Assembly (NCBI GenBank): GCA_965218235.1
Contig: OZ244596.1
Coordinates: 1,798,001 to 1,862,000 of the forward strand
Direction: 5' to 3'
Source: CADCWK01 sp965218235
GTDB lineage: Bacteria; Chloroflexota; Chloroflexia; Thermomicrobiales; UBA6265
DNA length: 64,000 bases
Shown: piece after piece, positions 58,023-64,000 of the stretch
Layout of the letters: each line of letters begins with the position of its first letter
Numbering within the stretch: position 1 is the stretch's first letter
The notes under the pieces: model-generated
Seen by the model: only the letters and a program-made list of their open reading frames with translations
What the model was told of the DNA's origin: nothing
The model's database searches: none
Program-made: the position numbers and the translations under genes

Positions 58023-58445
58023 CTACTGCTCATCCCAGAACTGGCGCTGGAACTCGGCGGTGTCGTAGTAGCCGGTGATTGCGATGATCTGGCCGTTGAG
58101 CGACTCGACCAGGGCGATCTGGTCGGAGACGGCACCCGGCTCACCGTCCGGACCAGCCTCGCGGATGGCGAAGACGATCGTGGCCGCATCCGATTCGCCG
58201 ATCGTGCCGACGATGTCCCAGCGTCCGTCGGGATAGGACGAGACGACCGTCCCGAAGTAGTCGACGATCGCGTCGGCTGGCCCGAGCGGCTCGCGGTGGG
58301 GGAGGGCGCGAAAGACGGCGTCGTCGGCCAGCGTCGCCCGGAGCCGGTGGGGGTCGCGGGCGTCGAGGGCGTCGAAGAACTCGCGCCCGAGCTCGGCGGC
58401 CGTCGCGTACAGGTGGTCGCCATTGCCGGCACCCGGCTGGTCCAT
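58023..58445 (-). CDS. SnoaL/NTF2-like nuclear transport factor 2 fold protein
   Basis: A 140-aa cone-shaped alpha+beta fold protein. ELGREFFDALDARDPHRLRATLADDAVFRAL in part (FFDALDARDPHRLRATLADD) is the classic SnoaL-like start, and the later strands read WDIVGTIGESDAATIVFAI and VESLNGQIIAITGYYDTAEF in part (NGQIIAITGYYDTAEF). Such proteins are small isomerases, hydrolases or binding proteins; no catalytic residue can be assigned. There is a 63-bp gap to the DinB gene upstream on the same strand, so it may be the last gene of a JAMM-DinB-SnoaL unit. Confidence 0.82.
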   Translation of the reverse strand: MDQPGAGNGDHLYATAAELGREFFDALDARDPHRLRATLADDAVFRALPHREPLGPADAIVDYFGTVVSSYPDGRWDIVGTIGESDAATIVFAIREAGPDGEPGAVSDQIALVESLNGQIIAITGYYDTAEFQRQFWDEQ

Positions 58446-58508
58446 GGGTCGTCGTCCTCGGGGGTTGCGGCAGGGCGATGGGACAGGTTCCGTCCGCGAG
58501 TCGCGCGG

Positions 58509-58979
58509 TCAGCTCAGGGCTTCACGGATGCGGGTGGTGTGGTCGGCGTCGCTGGCGACGATCTGGCCAGCCAGCCAAAGCAGGGTGATCTCGCCGTAGG
58601 TCTCGTGCTCGGCGGTCCGGTGCCACGACGCCTCGTCGGCATGGGCGAGATGCTCGACGAGGTCGGCCCGGAGCGAAAGGAATTCCCGCAGGACCACGGC
58701 CGGGTCCTGACCGCGGTAGTCCCGCTCGATCGCCCAGAGCTCGTCGTCGAAGGCTGGCAGGACCGGGTTCTCCTGCATGAGGATGTCGTCGACCCGGCCG
58801 AGGAAGATCTGCTCCCAGTCCCGCAGGTGCGGCAGCAACTCGACGACGCCGAGCCCACCGTCGCTCGCCGGGGCGAGGAGCGCCTCCTTCGGCTGGTCGG
58901 CCAGCAGGCGCGACAGGTCGTCGGGGAACGCCGTCAGGTCCGCGATGATGCGCTCGGGCGTTGGGTCGGCTGCCGTCAC
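58509..58979 (-). CDS. DinB-superfamily protein
   Basis: A 156-aa four-helix-bundle protein. GGLGVVELLPHLRDWEQIFLGRVDDIL in part (LLPHLRDWEQIFLGRV) has the first metal histidine; LVEHLAHADEASWHRTAEHETYGEITLLWL in part (SWHRTAEHETYGEITLLWL) and SDADHTTRIREAL hold others. It is more distant from the two DUF664 copies at 38.9-39.9 kb than these are from each other. The GTG start overlaps the JAMM-gene stop by four bases (GTGA), so translation is coupled. Substrate unknown. Confidence 0.82.
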   Translation of the reverse strand: MTAADPTPERIIADLTAFPDDLSRLLADQPKEALLAPASDGGLGVVELLPHLRDWEQIFLGRVDDILMQENPVLPAFDDELWAIERDYRGQDPAVVLREFLSLRADLVEHLAHADEASWHRTAEHETYGEITLLWLAGQIVASDADHTTRIREALS

Positions 58980-59488
58980 CAGTGCTCCTCGTCGATTGGC
59001 GGCTGGGCCCCGGTCCGGACGGCGATTTCGATCATCTCTTGTCCGGCCGCCAAACCCTCCGGTCCGAGAGACCAAGCCCGCAGGTCGGGCAATTCCGCCG
59101 CCAGCGAGATGATACCCATCAGCGCCTCCGGATACCGGTGTTCCAGCCGATCGGTCACCGACGGGACGGCCGCGTCGTGTAGATGCGAGTGGACGATCGC
59201 GCCCAGCGACCAGCCCGCGCGGCCTATCCGGCCAAGGGCGATCTCCACCTCCGTGCGGTCCATTGTATAGCGCATTGGAGAGGCATCGACGTTGGTTCCG
59301 GGGAAGAAGGCCGTCGCGATGGTCTCCCCTCCGTCCCGGACGACCGCGAGGAGCCCGACCGACTCATTCGGGCGGGCCGCTCGCGCGTGGTCGGTCATCC
59401 GCCGTCGGATCGACGCCGGGATGACCAGAACCGGCGGCGGTCTCCAGCTCTGGTCTGGCACGTCATGCTGGCAAGGAACGCTCTGCAT
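58976..59488 (-). CDS. JAMM (MPN+/Mov34) metallopeptidase-like protein
   Basis: A 170-aa zinc isopeptidase-fold protein. The complete JAMM site is present: Glu42 in NESVGLLAVV, His100 and His102 in VHSHLHD, Ser110 and Asp113 in PSVTDR. The spacing H-x-H-x7-S-x2-D is canonical. Bacterial single-domain members trim sulphur-carrier proteins (ThiS/MoaD/CysO-like), but no carrier or cysteine gene is in the window. ATG 59488 is assumed; a TTG or ATG further upstream is possible and no start has a clear ribosome site. It is coupled to a DinB gene by a GTGA overlap. Confidence 0.82.
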   Translation of the reverse strand: MQSVPCQHDVPDQSWRPPPVLVIPASIRRRMTDHARAARPNESVGLLAVVRDGGETIATAFFPGTNVDASPMRYTMDRTEVEIALGRIGRAGWSLGAIVHSHLHDAAVPSVTDRLEHRYPEALMGIISLAAELPDLRAWSLGPEGLAAGQEMIEIAVRTGAQPPIDEEHW

Positions 59489-59724
59489 GGGCGGATCATG
59501 CCTGTCCGCGTTCCGTCTGTCCACCGCCATCGATTGTCCGGTGCGTGACACGCCGGACAACAGAGGATCGATGGCGGCACGGTAGAATCAGCCCATCTCG
59601 TTCGGCGGCTGTCGCGTTGGAACGGGATCGTGCGTCCGCCTCGACGACCGACCGCGCCCTGCCCATCCGGCCGTCGCGGCGATCCATTGAACCATGCCTG
59701 TTCACTCGCGAGAGGACCGCCGCG

Positions 59725-61419
59725 ATGTCCCGTCGCCGTCCCGTCATCCTGGTTCCGGTCCAGTCAGCCCGCTGGCTCCTGGTCGTCCTGTTGCTGGCTG
59801 GTCTCGTCGCGCCCGCCGTCGCGCATCCCGTCTCCGCGTCGCGGGGGACCGCCACGCCGGTTGGCACACCCGCCGGCGGCACGCCGGCAAGCGTGCCCGG
59901 AAACGGCGACGTCGATCCGGACCTCTACGCCGGCGTCGCGCCCGGCAGCCGGGAAGAGGTCTACGCTGAGACCGCTGGCACCCTCTCCCGCTACACGATC
60001 GACATCGCCGTCACTCCGGCGACCGACACGGCGCTGACGACCTTCACGGGGACGGTCGACGTCCTGTTCGTCAACCCGACCGACCGGCCGCTCGCTGAAG
60101 CCGTCTTCCGGCTCTACGCCAACGACCCGCGCTACGGCGACGGCGGGATCTCGATGCGTGACGTCGAGGTCGCCGGGCGGGCCGAGGAGCCGGAGCTGAG
60201 CGTCGCGGACACCGTCGTCACGATCCCGCTCGGGACAGACCTGGCGCCCGGCGAGGCGATCGAGATCGGCTACGGCTTCGACGGCGAGGTCGCTAACGAC
60301 CCGGCCGGCAGCTACGGGATGTTTACCTACAGCCCCGGATCCGGTACGCTCGCCCTCGCCCACTGGTACCCCGTGCTGGCCGGGATCGAACCGACCCCGG
60401 AGCAGGGCTGGAAGGTCGAGCAGGTCAGCGTCAACGGCGACCCGATCTACTCCGACACGTCGCTCTACGAGGTCACGGTCACGATGGCGGAGGGCTGGAA
60501 GATCGCGGCCTCCGGCGTCGAGGTCGCCGCCAACCCGGTCGGCGACGATGTCGCGCACGAGTTCGTCACCGGGCCGTCCCGCGACTTCACCTTCGTCGCC
60601 GACGCCTCGTTCGACCGGATCAGCCAGCAGGTCGGCGAGATCGAGGTCGTCTCCTGGTTCAACCCCGGCGATGAGGTCGGCGCCGCGGCGGTCCTCGCCG
60701 CTGGCGTCGCGACGCTCGGACAGTACCAGCCGCTGCTGGGGGCGTATCCGTTCGCCCAGATGGACCTGGTCGAGGTCTCGGTCGGCAATGGCGCCGCCGG
60801 GATCGAGTTCCCCCAACTGGTCTTCATCGGCGGGTCCTACTACGACGAGGGGCCGGTCACCGCACCGGACCCGTCCTATCTGGAGAGTCTCGTCGTCCAC
60901 GAGGTGTTGCATCAGTGGTTCTACGGGCTTGTCGGCAACGACCAGTACGCCCACGGCTTCCAGGACGAGGGGCTGGTCAACTATCTGATGACGTACTTCT
61001 ATGAGCTCGAATACGGCAACGCCGAGTTCGAGGTCGCCTACCTCTCCCAGAACGAGATCCCGTATTTACGCTACCTCTTCAGCACCGGCGACGTGGTCAC
61101 CGACTTCCCCAGCGACGACTACGATCCGGCCTCGGACTACGTCGTCGCCGCCTACTACAAGGGCGCGGTCGCCTTCGACGCGGTCCGGGAGGCGATCGGC
61201 GACGAGGCGTTCTTCGACGGCCTGCATCGCTACGTCGCGGACTTCCGCTTCGGCGTCGCGACGCCAGACGACCTGCGGGCGGCGTTCGAGGCGGCGTCCG
61301 GCGAGGCTCTCGGTGAGCTCTGGGAGACCTGGTTCGACGCTGAGAACGGCGCGACGGACTTTACCCCGGCCGACCTCGCGGCTGACGAACAACGGCTCAG
61401 CGAACTGCTCGCGGCCTAG
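59725..61419 (+). CDS. Secreted M1-family-like zinc metallopeptidase (paralogue)
   Basis: A 564-aa exported protein. A signal peptide (LLVVLLLAGLVAPAVAHPVSA) is followed by a Thr/Pro/Gly linker, then the N-terminal beta domain (YTIDIAVTPATDTALTTFTG) and the catalytic domain with His392-Glu-x-x-His396 (HEVLHQWF) and Glu415 (QDEGL), again eighteen residues apart. GxMEN is replaced by VGNGAAGIEFPQLVF. Domain order and many blocks match the protein at 26775-28391. ATG 59725 follows GAGAGGA. The next gene starts at the base after its stop. Confidence 0.88.
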   Translation: MSRRRPVILVPVQSARWLLVVLLLAGLVAPAVAHPVSASRGTATPVGTPAGGTPASVPGNGDVDPDLYAGVAPGSREEVYAETAGTLSRYTIDIAVTPATDTALTTFTGTVDVLFVNPTDRPLAEAVFRLYANDPRYGDGGISMRDVEVAGRAEEPELSVADTVVTIPLGTDLAPGEAIEIGYGFDGEVANDPAGSYGMFTYSPGSGTLALAHWYPVLAGIEPTPEQGWKVEQVSVNGDPIYSDTSLYEVTVTMAEGWKIAASGVEVAANPVGDDVAHEFVTGPSRDFTFVADASFDRISQQVGEIEVVSWFNPGDEVGAAAVLAAGVATLGQYQPLLGAYPFAQMDLVEVSVGNGAAGIEFPQLVFIGGSYYDEGPVTAPDPSYLESLVVHEVLHQWFYGLVGNDQYAHGFQDEGLVNYLMTYFYELEYGNAEFEVAYLSQNEIPYLRYLFSTGDVVTDFPSDDYDPASDYVVAAYYKGAVAFDAVREAIGDEAFFDGLHRYVADFRFGVATPDDLRAAFEAASGEALGELWETWFDAENGATDFTPADLAADEQRLSELLAA

Positions 61420-62724
61420 ATGGCGCAGCAGGCGAGCCGGCCGCGGCCGGTCGAGCGGACCGACACCCGCCCAGACGGCCCGACGGCCCGGCGCCGGGCC
61501 GTCGGCCGGAGCCCACGCCGCTTCGGGCTGTCCGCCCTGACGTGGTACGCGGTCGGCGTCGTGCTCGTCACGCGGCTGGTGCTGCTGCTCGTGGCGATGG
61601 TCACGGTCCGGACGGTCCCGCGGATCGGGCCGTACCCGGAGCAGCTCTACGACCGCTTCCTCGCCGACTACCCGCTGGTCGATGGCTGGGCCCGGTGGGA
61701 CGTCTCGCACTACGTTGCCGTCGCCCGGCTCGGCTACGGCGACCCGACCAGCCCCAGCCACGACGGCGGGGTCGGCTTCTTCCCGCTCTACCCGATGCTG
61801 ATGCGCGGCGCGGTCGCGGTCGTCGGCGTGGAGCCGGACGGTCCGGCCCTGGCCCTCGCCGCCCTCGCAATCAGCTTCGTCTGCTTCCTGGTCGCGGTGC
61901 CGCTCTTCGCCGGCCTGGTCGCCGATCAGCTCGGGGAGCGGATCGCCCGAACGGCCACGCTGCTGCTCTGCGTCTCGCCGTTCTCGTTCTTCTTCACCGC
62001 CGCCTACAGCGAGTCGCTGTTCCTGCTTCTGGTTCTCGTCTCGCTGCGGCTGGGGCTGTCCGGGCGCTGGCGGCTGGCGGCGCTGATCGCCGGGCTGGCG
62101 ACGGGGTCGCGGCTGGTCGGGCTGGCGATCGCCCCGGCGCTGGTCTTCCTCGCCTGGCGGCGGGGCGAGCCACTCCGTGAGCTGCTCTGGACGGCGGTGC
62201 TGTCGGTCTGGGGGGTGGTGGCGTACTTCGGCTACCTCTGGGTCGAGACGGGCAACCCGTTCGCCTACTTCGCGGCGCAGGCGAACTGGGGCAACTGGAG
62301 CGACTACGTCTGGTACTACCTCGATTTCCTGACCCAGGACCCGATCGGCTACTTCACGGGCGATGAGCGCCGGCTGGTGATCGCGCTGAACGTCGTCCTC
62401 GGGCTCGGGGCGCTGGCGGTGTTGCCGCTGGTCTGGCGCTGGCTGGACAGCGCGACGGCAATGCTGACGACGCTGCTGGTCGTGGTCCAGTTCGCCAACA
62501 CCTGGGTCTCGCTCGGTCGCTACCTGCTGCCCGCGATCGGGGTGACGATCGTCGTCGCGGCGCTGCTGGAGGGGGGGCGGCCGGGCGACCGTCCGGAGGT
62601 GCTGCGCTCCTCGGCCCGGCTGCCGCGTTCCTCGACGGCCCCGCGGGACCTGACGATCATGTTCTCGTCCGCCCTGCTGGTGCTGCTGATGGTCCTGTTC
62701 GCCGCCGGGTTCTGGGTGGTATAG
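61420..62724 (+). CDS. PIG-V-like mannosyltransferase family membrane protein
   Basis: A 434-aa polytopic membrane protein with about nine helices. WARWDVSHYVAVARLGYGDP, then GFFPLYPMLMRG, is the PIG-V/GT76-like signature, with acidic and aromatic residues facing outside. FFFTAAYSESLFLLLVL and GSRLVGL are also typical. Such enzymes move a sugar, often mannose, from a polyprenyl carrier to a lipid or protein. The N-terminal 35 residues are Arg/Pro-rich and cytoplasmic. Its ATG immediately follows the peptidase stop, so the two are one unit; the peptidase might act on or be modified at the cell surface with it. Confidence 0.82.
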   Translation: MAQQASRPRPVERTDTRPDGPTARRRAVGRSPRRFGLSALTWYAVGVVLVTRLVLLLVAMVTVRTVPRIGPYPEQLYDRFLADYPLVDGWARWDVSHYVAVARLGYGDPTSPSHDGGVGFFPLYPMLMRGAVAVVGVEPDGPALALAALAISFVCFLVAVPLFAGLVADQLGERIARTATLLLCVSPFSFFFTAAYSESLFLLLVLVSLRLGLSGRWRLAALIAGLATGSRLVGLAIAPALVFLAWRRGEPLRELLWTAVLSVWGVVAYFGYLWVETGNPFAYFAAQANWGNWSDYVWYYLDFLTQDPIGYFTGDERRLVIALNVVLGLGALAVLPLVWRWLDSATAMLTTLLVVVQFANTWVSLGRYLLPAIGVTIVVAALLEGGRPGDRPEVLRSSARLPRSSTAPRDLTIMFSSALLVLLMVLFAAGFWVV

Positions 62725-62760
62725 CGTCACTGAATCACCTGCGGGGCGGCAGTCCCTGTC

Positions 62761-62976
62761 GTAGGGGCGACGCTTGCGAGCCCGGCCGCCGGAGCGGCCT
62801 TCGCCGCTAGGCGAGATCCCGGACAATGGCATGTTGCCGAACGACCTACGGTTCCACGATCCCAATTGATGCGAACGCCGTTTTTCGATGTCGGCACGGG
62901 CGTACCCGGTGCGCGGGTTATCGCCCTGCGGGGCGATGGCCGCTGCGGCAGCCGGGCTTGCAAGCTGCGCCCCTAC
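62761..62976. repeat. 216-bp REP-like element with terminal inverted repeats
   Basis: The left end GTAGGGGCGACGCTTGCGAG and the complement of the right end GTAGGGGCGCAGCTTGCAAG agree over about 55 bp including the cores GCCCGGCCGCCGGAGCGGCC and GCCCGGCTGCCGCAGCGGCC. It is nearly identical in size to the element at 21441-21657. It has no gene. It abuts the terminator of the next gene. Confidence 0.7.
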
Positions 62977-63018
62977 AAAAAACGCACTGACGCCACCGGG
63001 CAGATGTCCGGTGGCGTC
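62977..63018 (-). terminator. Rho-independent terminator of the PQQ-propeller protein gene
   Basis: Minus strand stem GACGCCACCGG (63008-63018) and CCGGTGGCGTC (62989-62999), loop of eight, then AGTGCG and six T (62977-62982). It lies 28 bp after the stop at 63046. This is the clearest U-tract terminator in the window. Confidence 0.9.
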
Positions 63019-63045
63019 GCTGCGTCGTTTGCGTTTCTCGGGCGG

Positions 63046-64000
63046 CTACCCCTGCGGCGCCTCCCCGCTGTTGTTGACGATGACGACCTCGTCTATCAGC
63101 CACTGGCCGTCTGGCCGTTCGGCGAAGATGTAGAGGGTCGCCTGGTTGTTCCCGATCTCGCCAGACATCTGCCCCTCAGTCGCGATCATCCCTACGCGGC
63201 CGTCGTCGAGGATCCGCAGGTCGTTGCTCATGACCGGGAGGTACGAGGATGAGAAGGTCAGATACCCGGACGAATAGGTGGCCTGGCTGATATACGGCCG
63301 GAGGAAGAAGTCCTCTGAGAAGAAGGTGGCAACTTGTCCGTCGTTTCCGGCTCGGGCGCAGGTGGTGATCCCGTCGACCGTGACCGCAATCTCGTCAGCG
63401 ATATTGGCGTCAGCCGGGCTGCCGACGGGCAGGTTGTCCCAGGCAATGGTCGGAGCGGTCGGGAACTGATTGCCCTGACTGCTGACGTAGACCGGATCAA
63501 CGAGTGTCGCTGCCGGCGTTCCTAGCTCCGTCGGGTCTGGTGGGGTGAACGGACCGCCGTCCTGCGTGAGCGTCGGGTCTGGCCGCGGTTCGACGTCGCA
63601 GCTTGGCAGCCCGGAGATGTCAGTCGAGGGATCCAGGGCCGCGTCGGCAGTGGTCCCCGAACCCAGAGCATAGAGCTGACCATCCTGCCCTACTTGATAG
63701 ACCATGCCGTCCACGATGTAGGGTGCGCTTCGAAGCTCGCCCCCGGTCGCCAGTGACCAAAGCTCGTCTCCCGTTTGGACGTCGATCCCGGTCAGCTCGC
63801 CTTCGACACGGGCGGCGTAGGCGGTGTCACCGGCGATGGATAGTTGTGAGAACAGGGCGTCGCCGAAGCTGTGATCCCAGACCTGATCTCCTGTCTCTGC
63901 GGAGAACGCTGTCAACCCGAACCCGTTCGCTCCGGCAATGGAGACGATGATGTTATCGCCGGCGACGTAGGGCTGGCCGACGCCGTAGGGCCGGGCGCCA
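63046..64000 (-). CDS. PQQ-type beta-propeller repeat protein with extra C-terminal domain (truncated by the window edge)
   Basis: At least 317 residues; the frame is open to the window edge and the true start lies outside. The upstream part has pyrrolo-quinoline-quinone-like propeller blades (GDQVWDHSFGD, TGDELWSLATGGELRSAPYIVDGMVYQVG in parts GDELWSLATGGE and APYIVDGMVYQVG, YAL), the WD-like fold of BamB or quinoprotein dehydrogenases. After about DGQLYALGSG it changes to a Pro/Thr-rich linker and a domain of about 160 residues of unknown family (VTTCARAG-type, FFLRPYISQATYSSG, RPDGQWLIDEV), resembling an NTF2-like or SnoaL-like beta sheet. Metal or cofactor ligands cannot be assigned. Likely secreted or surface-located by analogy. 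Confidence 0.8.
   Translation of the reverse strand, partial: GARPYGVGQPYVAGDNIIVSIAGANGFGLTAFSAETGDQVWDHSFGDALFSQLSIAGDTAYAARVEGELTGIDVQTGDELWSLATGGELRSAPYIVDGMVYQVGQDGQLYALGSGTTADAALDPSTDISGLPSCDVEPRPDPTLTQDGGPFTPPDPTELGTPAATLVDPVYVSSQGNQFPTAPTIAWDNLPVGSPADANIADEIAVTVDGITTCARAGNDGQVATFFSEDFFLRPYISQATYSSGYLTFSSSYLPVMSNDLRILDDGRVGMIATEGQMSGEIGNNQATLYIFAERPDGQWLIDEVVIVNNSGEAPQG

Overview
The window is high-GC DNA (roughly two thirds G+C by eye), densely coding on both strands. Start codons are mostly ATG with some GTG and TTG, and ribosome binding sites are GGAGG-like. Gene content fits a free-living, aerobic, monoderm-type heterotroph: NDH-1, Tat-exported solute-binding proteins, a secreted L,D-transpeptidase with FGNP-type repeats, HGTC-type secreted proteins, actinobacteria-like regulators and a TTGTCCACA-type DnaA box. 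My best guess is Chloroflexota, class Thermomicrobia or a relative. That is inference from gene style; no rRNA or tRNA is present to confirm it.

Layout. 0.1-2.5 kb: L,D-transpeptidase with an intact IS630-family element inserted exactly in its stop codon. 2.9-8.7 kb: peptide-type ABC importer (two paralogous binding proteins with matching promoters, two permeases, no ATPase). 9.1-13.3 kb: two paralogous secreted HGTC proteins, one with an Ala/Ser tandem-repeat tail, and an S41-like peptidase. 13.5-21.4 kb: NDH-1 genes nuoH-J-K-L-M-N, without nuoI. 21.7-25.9 kb: Nudix hydrolase, GNAT and pstSCA. 26.8-31.3 kb: M1-type peptidase, and a DHA2 drug exporter divergent from its probable XRE/MmyB regulator. 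31.4-36.4 kb: TenA, an acetamidase/formamidase, a Q-rich protein, a TPR protein, and a B3/B4-domain protein paired with an ABC ATPase. 36.4-39.9 kb: a SufR-like regulator divergent from a VOC protein, an FMN reductase and a PNPOx-like protein, then two tandem DinB/DUF664 genes. 40.1-45.3 kb: polyol/threonine-type dehydrogenase with a carbohydrate ABC importer behind a LacI-type operator. 45.4-52.0 kb: gamma-glutamyltransferase, TreZ and a giant LuxR regulator. 52.2-54.6 kb: Ca-loop secreted protein, membrane protein and MerR-type regulator. 55.0-57.7 kb: dnaA and a ModB-like permease. 58.0-64 kb: SnoaL-like protein, a JAMM-DinB gene pair, a second M1-type peptidase, a PIG-V-like mannosyltransferase and a truncated PQQ-propeller protein.

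Four ABC importers are represented, none with its own ATPase gene nearby, so energising subunits must be shared or encoded elsewhere. Regulators can be tied to targets by visible DNA sites in several places: the SufR-like gene with the VOC gene, XRE with the MFS exporter, a LacI-type site with the sugar importer, and DnaA with its own promoter.

Intergenic DNA carries two dispersed palindromic repeat families. One is a REP-like GGCCGC-CGNA-GCGGCC core often arranged as inverted pairs of about 217 bp. The other is C-rich (CCCCTCTCC). There is also a 23-bp perfect inverted-repeat pair at 41.2-41.4 kb. I found no CRISPR array, no RNA gene and no convincing phage. The most interesting items are the SufR-like sensor with one ligand cysteine replaced and a palindrome shared by two promoters, the IS630 insertion that keeps a stop codon intact, and the repeat families. 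I did not find a clearly new multi-gene defence or biosynthetic system.
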